DNA of 64,000 bases from Drosophila miranda (lineage: Eukaryota; Arthropoda; Insecta; Diptera; Drosophilidae), in assembly GCF_003369915.1 (NCBI RefSeq), contig NC_046676.1, forward strand, positions 7,347,501-7,411,500, given 5' to 3'. The position numbers and the translations under genes are program-made. The notes below the pieces were generated by a model, which ran no database searches, was not told the origin of the DNA, and saw only the letters and a program-made list of their open reading frames with translations. This document shows, one piece after another, positions 59,344 through 64,000 of this stretch; within the stretch, counting starts at the first letter, position 1; the number at the start of each line of letters is the position of its first letter.

Positions 59344-60185
59344 TTTTGATTAGAAAAAATTGTAAATGGTTAACAGATAGGATGATAGGGAATCAAAATG
59401 CAAAATCATACGAGAAGAAGCTCAAAATTTTGCGGCAGTAGGATTTTTTATTTCATTTTATAAAATGTATGTATAAGTTTATTATATTTTGCTTATTTTT
59501 TATTTTCATTTATATGTATGTACATATATCTAACAGATTTAATTTTAGGCGGGGAACATGGATGTGACTTAATTACTTAAAAGTCTTGAAATTAAGTCAT
59601 ATCAAGTCGACTCAAAGGTCAGATTAATTTTTGACCCCATTTGATATATAATGGCCTCCTCGTGGTGTTCCCTGCGTACCGATCTTCAATCGGGAGCCAA
59701 TTTGAGCGGCGACTTTCTTAAGGCATATCCTCTATTTATAGAAAGAAATATATATATTTATGCATATTTATTTAAGTATATATATATATTTTCTTATATT
59801 GTATATTTAGATACATCATTGTTTTAGTTATAATAAACAAAAAAGTCGAGAACCGACGGCGTTTGCATAATTTTTATAATTTATAATCAACCTGTTTAAA
59901 ATAAGGAAATAAATGTGCAATTATATTATTGTAATATTTTATATTTTGTGGTATAAATCAAACAAAAAACAGCTTTTATTTTATTTCCCGCGCCCTAGTG
60001 TACCATACCCCCACCCCCTGCCCATTCTTCATTTATTTTGTGACGGTAGGTCAGTCCATCAAAAGACCCAAAACAAGAACCAAACTCAAATTTCAGTTCT
60101 AGCGGCCAGCAATACTAAACACACACACTAAAACATGCTGGTGGCAAAACAGAACCAGACCTGAGAGAGTTCAAAAAATCTGAAA
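59344..60185. other. AT-rich non-coding stretch
   Basis: No gene is supported. TATA-rich runs lie at about 59740-59800. It may include the 3' end of the P-like element, but no terminal inverted repeat was identified. Confidence 0.4.
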
Positions 60186-60189
60186 AAAC

Positions 60190-60625
60190 ATACAATCACA
60201 TATTACCCTGGGGGAAATGGATGTTATAGAATTGAGAAAATGTTTGTCTTCCAAGGCTCAGTAGGTATCAGGATCGAGATAAATATATACAAGATACTAA
60301 TAATACACATGAATAGGTCAAAAACATATCAATTTGAGAAAAGGTATTAATAAATTGCGTTTGGTCTACATATAAAATTAACGAAATAGGGTGCACAAAG
60401 GCCTATACGCGCATCATGTCTTCAAATACCAGCAACATTGCGACTGTTTTTTTTGTTGAGCTATTTTTTTAAACCTTGTTTTAGTACAAATACAATAAAA
60501 GCAAGGACTAAAAACTAACCAATTGTGTAGAAAATTGATGCATTAATTGGATAAAATTATGTGGGAAGCGCTGAGGGTTATATTTAATTAGTTATATTCC
60601 ACGGAAGATAAAAAACGAGGAATAT
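60190..60625 (+). repeat. Dispersed repeat family A, copy 4
   Basis: It contains TTACCCTGGGGGAAATGGAT, GAGAAAAGGTATTAATAA, GAAATAGGGTGCACAAAGG + CCTATACGCG, CCAGCAACATTGCGAC, ATAAAATTATGTGGG and ATTCCACGGAAG in the same order as copies 1 and 2. It stops about 5 bp before the promoter module of NDUFA6. Confidence 0.65.
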
Positions 60626-60629
60626 GTAA

Positions 60630-60717
60630 ATAGAACTTGAATTCGTCAGTATATTTACGGTATATTTTTTAAATGAGACGGTATGTTTCGATATATTTCT
60701 GAGGGTCGGTCACACTG
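60630..60717 (+). promoter_or_regulatory. NDUFA6 core promoter with Ohler motif 1
   Basis: The module GAACTTGAATTCGTCAG..TATATTTACGGTATATTTTT..CTGAGGGTC leads into CGGTCACACTG (60707-60717). The latter matches the consensus YGGTCACACTR of Ohler motif 1 (bound by M1BP), typical of housekeeping fly promoters. The ATG follows 59 bp later. Confidence 0.75.
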
Positions 60718-60775
60718 AAAAGCAGACTAATTACTTCGGTCCGAATAATTTTGCGCAAAAAACCGAAACAAAGCC

Positions 60776-61273
60776 ATGGCCGGACGTGAAGCCATTAAAC
60801 GGGCCGTACAGCAGGTGCGTCCCATTCTGTCCGTCGACAGGGAGGAGGCACGCAAGCGTGCCCTGAACCTTTACAAGGCCTGGTACCGCCAGATTCCCTA
60901 TATCGGTGAGTGCTCTTGGTTATGTCATCTTTTAGTGTCCCGACACTATATAAACAATTCGGTACCCTTCCAGTTATGGACTACGATATTCCCATGACTG
61001 TGGAGCAGTGCCGCTCCAAGTTGCGCGAGCAATTTGTCAAGGACCGTCATGTAACCGACATACGCGTGATTGACATGCTCGTCATCAAGGTGCGTATACG
61101 CTGGGACAAAATCATTCAGTATCTAATCGACATCTTATTTACAGGGGCAAATGGAGCTGAAGGAGACGGTGGAGATCTGGAAACAAAAAGGCCATATTAT
61201 GCGCTACTGGAAGGAGTCGCAGGAGCCCAAGCCCACAGACTTCCTCTCAAAATTCGTCCAAGGCGTTAATTAG
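60776..61273 (+). CDS. ND-B14: NADH dehydrogenase 1 alpha subcomplex subunit 6 (LYR-motif, complex I B14), three exons
   Basis: Exons 60776-60905, 60974-61089 and 61145-61273 join with agreeing phases into a 124-residue protein (375 nt including stop). It starts MAGREAIKRAVQQVRPILS. The LYKAWYRQIPY block is the LYR motif (helix 1, about residues 33-43), followed by YDIPMTVEQCRSKLREQF and the C-terminal VEIWKQKGHIMRYW typical of NDUFA6/LYRM6. The protein is an accessory subunit of mitochondrial complex I that binds acyl carrier protein. It has no classical cleaved presequence, as is usual for this subunit. The short introns and motif-1 promoter fit a housekeeping gene. It is convergent with the zinc-finger gene. 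Confidence 0.93.
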
Positions 61274-61651
61274 ATTTTCAAATTAAAGTAGCTTAAATAT
61301 ATTCCGAGTCTGGAGTGAAGAAGTAACAAAAGATCTGGGGGCGCTTCAGAAGCACTTTTCTAACGGTTTATTGAGATTGGTAACTTCAGAAATATCATGG
61401 TTTCGTTTCTATGTACCTGCAGTGAAATACACGTGAATGTAAATACCACCAGCAGGTTCGTTTCGGTTCGGTCTGAGTTATCTGAGCAAAATAATTTAAG
61501 AAAGCAACAAAGTAATGGAAATTTGTCGGTCGATTGTTGGTGTGGTGTAAATTGGGTACAGTCTTCTAGCTCTCGTTAGCTATTCTTTTTTTGTAATGTT
61601 TCATGATCTCTTAACTTCTATGCAGGTAAATGGATCGGATCGGTCCTCAGT
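61274..61651. other. Convergent intergenic gap
   Basis: This 378-bp stretch between the stop codons of NDUFA6 (+) and the zinc-finger gene (-) holds both 3' UTRs. An AATTAAAGT near 61280 may act as the NDUFA6 poly(A) signal. Nothing else is seen. Confidence 0.45.
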
Positions 61652-64000
61652 TCAGGGAATCAGGTCGAGCAGTTCGTCCAGAGTGGTGGAATTCGAGAAG
61701 AGATCTGATGTGATATCGTCGTAGTCGACCCCCAGGTTTTTCAGCTCACTAAAGCAATCTTCGCTAAATCCTGGAATTTCAAGTGAGGTATTATTCTTGT
61801 TAAAGGCATCGTGCCGATTTGTATAGCCAGTCCTCTCGCGAAACATTTCGGCCAGCTGCTCATCGCTCAGCTCGATGCAGTGCACCTTTTTGGAATGTAG
61901 TCGGATTCTAAATAGTCAGAGAATCAATATTCAATTACTTTATGGCAGCCAACTGTCGGCAATTTCGAGTTCCCATACGTACTTTTTGCGATCGGCAAAC
62001 TCCTCGGGGCAGTGTCTGCATTTGTAAGGATAGACGGTGTGCTCAAATTGATGCTGACGCATGCGAGCCCGCGATGAGGCCTCAAAGTTGCACTTATCGC
62101 AGCGCCAAACCTGTTTCTGGTGACTCCTGTTCTCATGCTCGCGCATCAAAGCAAAGTTTTGGAACTGACTCCCGCATATGAGGCAGCTGACTTGTTCGTC
62201 GTTTACATGGGCGCGCTCGTAGTGCACTCGTAGCTCGGCCGCGTTGATGTAGTTTAGGGAGCACTTGTCGCACTGGTAATGGCGCTCGGAGTGCCTCTTA
62301 CGGTGTACGGCCAGGAAGTCTGCACTCTTGAAAGTCTTGTGACAGATTTCGCATGCATGCAGTGTGTCCACTGAATGTAGCTGTTGCAAATGGATCTCGT
62401 ACTTGCGCAGGCTACTGAACTTCAGCTCGCAGAAAGTGCACTGGACGGGGTCCTTCACCTGGCAGAATCGTTGGTGGGCCTGCAAGCTGGCCTTCTGGTT
62501 GAAAACTTTACCGCATGCCCCGCATGTGTGCGCTTCGGGTAGTTCTCGGGCCGCTTGAGTGTGCATCCTTGTATAATGAGTTCTGGCTGATCTCTGATCT
62601 TTGAAGACCCGCGGACAAGCTGGGCAGTTCTGCTGCACATAGCAGTACATTTCTGCAAGTCGTAATGCAGAGAGCATACAGAATAGGATGTAGGCATCAT
62701 ACAAATTTTTGTCTTCTGCTTACCAAAATCCCCATCAATTTTATGATGATGAATAAGATGTTTTTGCATTTCCTGTCGGTTCTTCGTATCATAACTATTG
62801 CAAGGGCGACACTTGAAGCTTTGATCTAAAACGAAGTCGAGAATTATAGTTCTTCTCAGATATACAATTTACTGGATACGCACTTTTGGTCAATCCAATG
62901 ATATCATCTTCGGCCATATCCATCTTGTGAATGCCAATATAATGACTCCTGATCTGTTTCGCCTCGGTGTTCGCATACTCGCAGATGTGGCAGTTCAGCA
63001 TGGGTATGTCGGGGCTATCTTTCCTGATTGCTACACCACTCGTAGAGGAGCCTTGCAGGGACCCAAAACTCTCACTCTCTACAAAACAAGAAGTCCATGG
63101 TTAATACATTCAAATACTCAATTACTCGGTTTACCATTTAGCAGTATGTTTTTGATGGACTCAATGGCCTGCTCTTTCTGCGCCGTGTTATTCGTGTTGC
63201 TGTCATCATCGTTCAGTGTCATGTACAGAGCGCGTTGTATAAGATCGCGCTCGACATCGGGGAAACTGGACATGTCACCGTTTTTGTTATTGTTGAAATT
63301 AAATTTGTAATTATTATTATTCTCGCCACTTTGGCCGCCCACTGATTTGATTGCCTGAGGATTGCCTGGTGGCAATGGGGAGCCCGTCGTAATACTATTC
63401 TCAAAAAAGGTCTCATTGTTCTTGGCATCTGAGCCGTCATTCTCATCCTCCTCTTCCAAATCGTTGTTGTCATACTTGACATCAAACAGAATCACTAATA
63501 GAACAACATTTACATTAAATATATACAAAACAGGACAGGAGAGGGAGAAAGATTCGTACCATCATCCTCTTTTGGGGTCTTTTTGGCCGTAACATCCGCA
63601 TCCAGACGCGGAATCTTTGCACCTCTCATATACAGCACATTCTCCTCAATTGGTCCTGACACACCATCGTAGCTCTCCACAAACTTGTCGAACTCCTCAC
63701 TGAACTGATTCCACTGAAGCGTCTCGGAGCTAGCCTTCCGCTTGAGCTCTCCGGGGGGACTGGGCAGTTTCACCGTTTTAGCTTCGGCATACAGCTTCAA
63801 ATTGGATTCAAGAGCCATCTCCACAAAGTGCGTTGCCACCTCGAGGGCGCGGCAACACCGCACACAGATCTGCATGGGCCAGTGGTAGCCGCCGGGGCTG
63901 ATCGCCCTCATTTCCAGGTTGGTACACTGACTCAGACTCTGGCCATAGGTGCGCGACCTTTGCAGATTTGGCATTTTGGCGTCCAACTTCACGGTTTTTC
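61652..64000 (-). CDS. ZAD-C2H2 zinc-finger protein, 5' end outside the window, six visible exons
   Basis: Visible exons: 63560-64000 (partial), 63135-63494, 62884-63078, 62724-62825, 61983-62652 and 61652-61907. Phases agree at every junction; the donor AA|GTACGT at 61982 (not the nearby GTATGG) restores the frame. About 674 residues are visible. The start shows the second half of a ZAD, the arthropod zinc-finger-associated dimerisation domain (MQICVRCCRALEVATHF); its first cysteine pair lies past the window. An acidic/Asn-rich linker follows. Ten C2H2-type fingers come next, from CHICEYANTEAKQIRSHYIG to CRHCPEEFADRKKIRLHSKK; one (CGACGKVFNQKASLQAHQRF, closing C) is C2HC. A 75-residue acidic tail ends LDELLDLIP, a possible activation segment. 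It is probably a nuclear DNA-binding regulator with unknown targets. Confidence 0.9.

Noticed and set aside
1-64000. CRISPR arrays, bacterial operons, tRNA or rRNA genes
   Set aside because: The DNA is eukaryotic. Repeats here are microsatellites, a minisatellite and transposon pieces, and I found no tRNA-like cloverleaf or rRNA sequence.

Overview
The window is nuclear DNA of a Drosophila-type fly. Introns are short (about 50-140 bp) with GT..AG ends, intergenic DNA is rich in microsatellites, and the recognisable proteins (two tandem cytosolic-type PEPCKs, an RGK GTPase, the CEP131/dilatory orthologue, NDUFA6 and a ZAD zinc-finger protein) are all fly-like. The species cannot be fixed from the sequence. 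The DNA transposon, LINE and dispersed-repeat content differs from what I know of D. melanogaster, so another Drosophila lineage is likely.

Left part (1-18.5 kb, + strand): Pepck2 (3.2-5.1 kb) and Pepck1 (7.4-9.7 kb) form a tandem paralogue pair, each producing phosphoenolpyruvate from oxaloacetate plus GTP. Pepck1 has a textbook TATA/initiator promoter. Beyond a dispersed LTR-like fragment lies a six-exon RGK-family GTPase gene (15.3-18.5 kb) with a long disordered N-terminus. From 18.5 to 25.7 kb there is no gene I can support, only 3' flank, microsatellites and a perfect 34-bp palindrome.

Middle part (25.7-38.7 kb): a cluster of small secreted proteins holds two C-type-lectin-like genes, a decayed lectin first exon and a DUF1091 gene. 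Interleaved on the minus strand is a nine-exon gene for a 389-residue protein that I do not recognise. Next comes the nine-exon dila/CEP131 gene (minus, 31.6-35.7 kb) and a minus-strand gene for a disordered acidic protein (37.0-38.7 kb).

Right part (38.7-64 kb): 38.7-44.9 kb is probably intron or 5' flank. From 44.9 to 60.6 kb lies a repeat-rich island. It contains several copies of one dispersed repeat, a 34-bp minisatellite in LTR-like DNA, two halves of P-superfamily transposases about 10 kb apart, a LINE reverse-transcriptase tail, a Tc1/mariner-like short element, a hairpin-forming repeat array, a truncated LEM-domain-like fragment and several coding-like remnants. After it come the compact three-exon NDUFA6 (ND-B14) gene and, convergent to it, a ZAD-C2H2 zinc-finger gene whose 5' end runs off the window.

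The most interesting signals link distant places. An approximately 80-bp promoter-like module is shared, in the same orientation relative to the gene, by NDUFA6 and the unknown nine-exon gene 32 kb away. A minisatellite appears to have grown out of a sub-repeat of a dispersed LTR-like family. The two PEPCK genes share long identical stretches inside otherwise diverged coding DNA, suggesting gene conversion.
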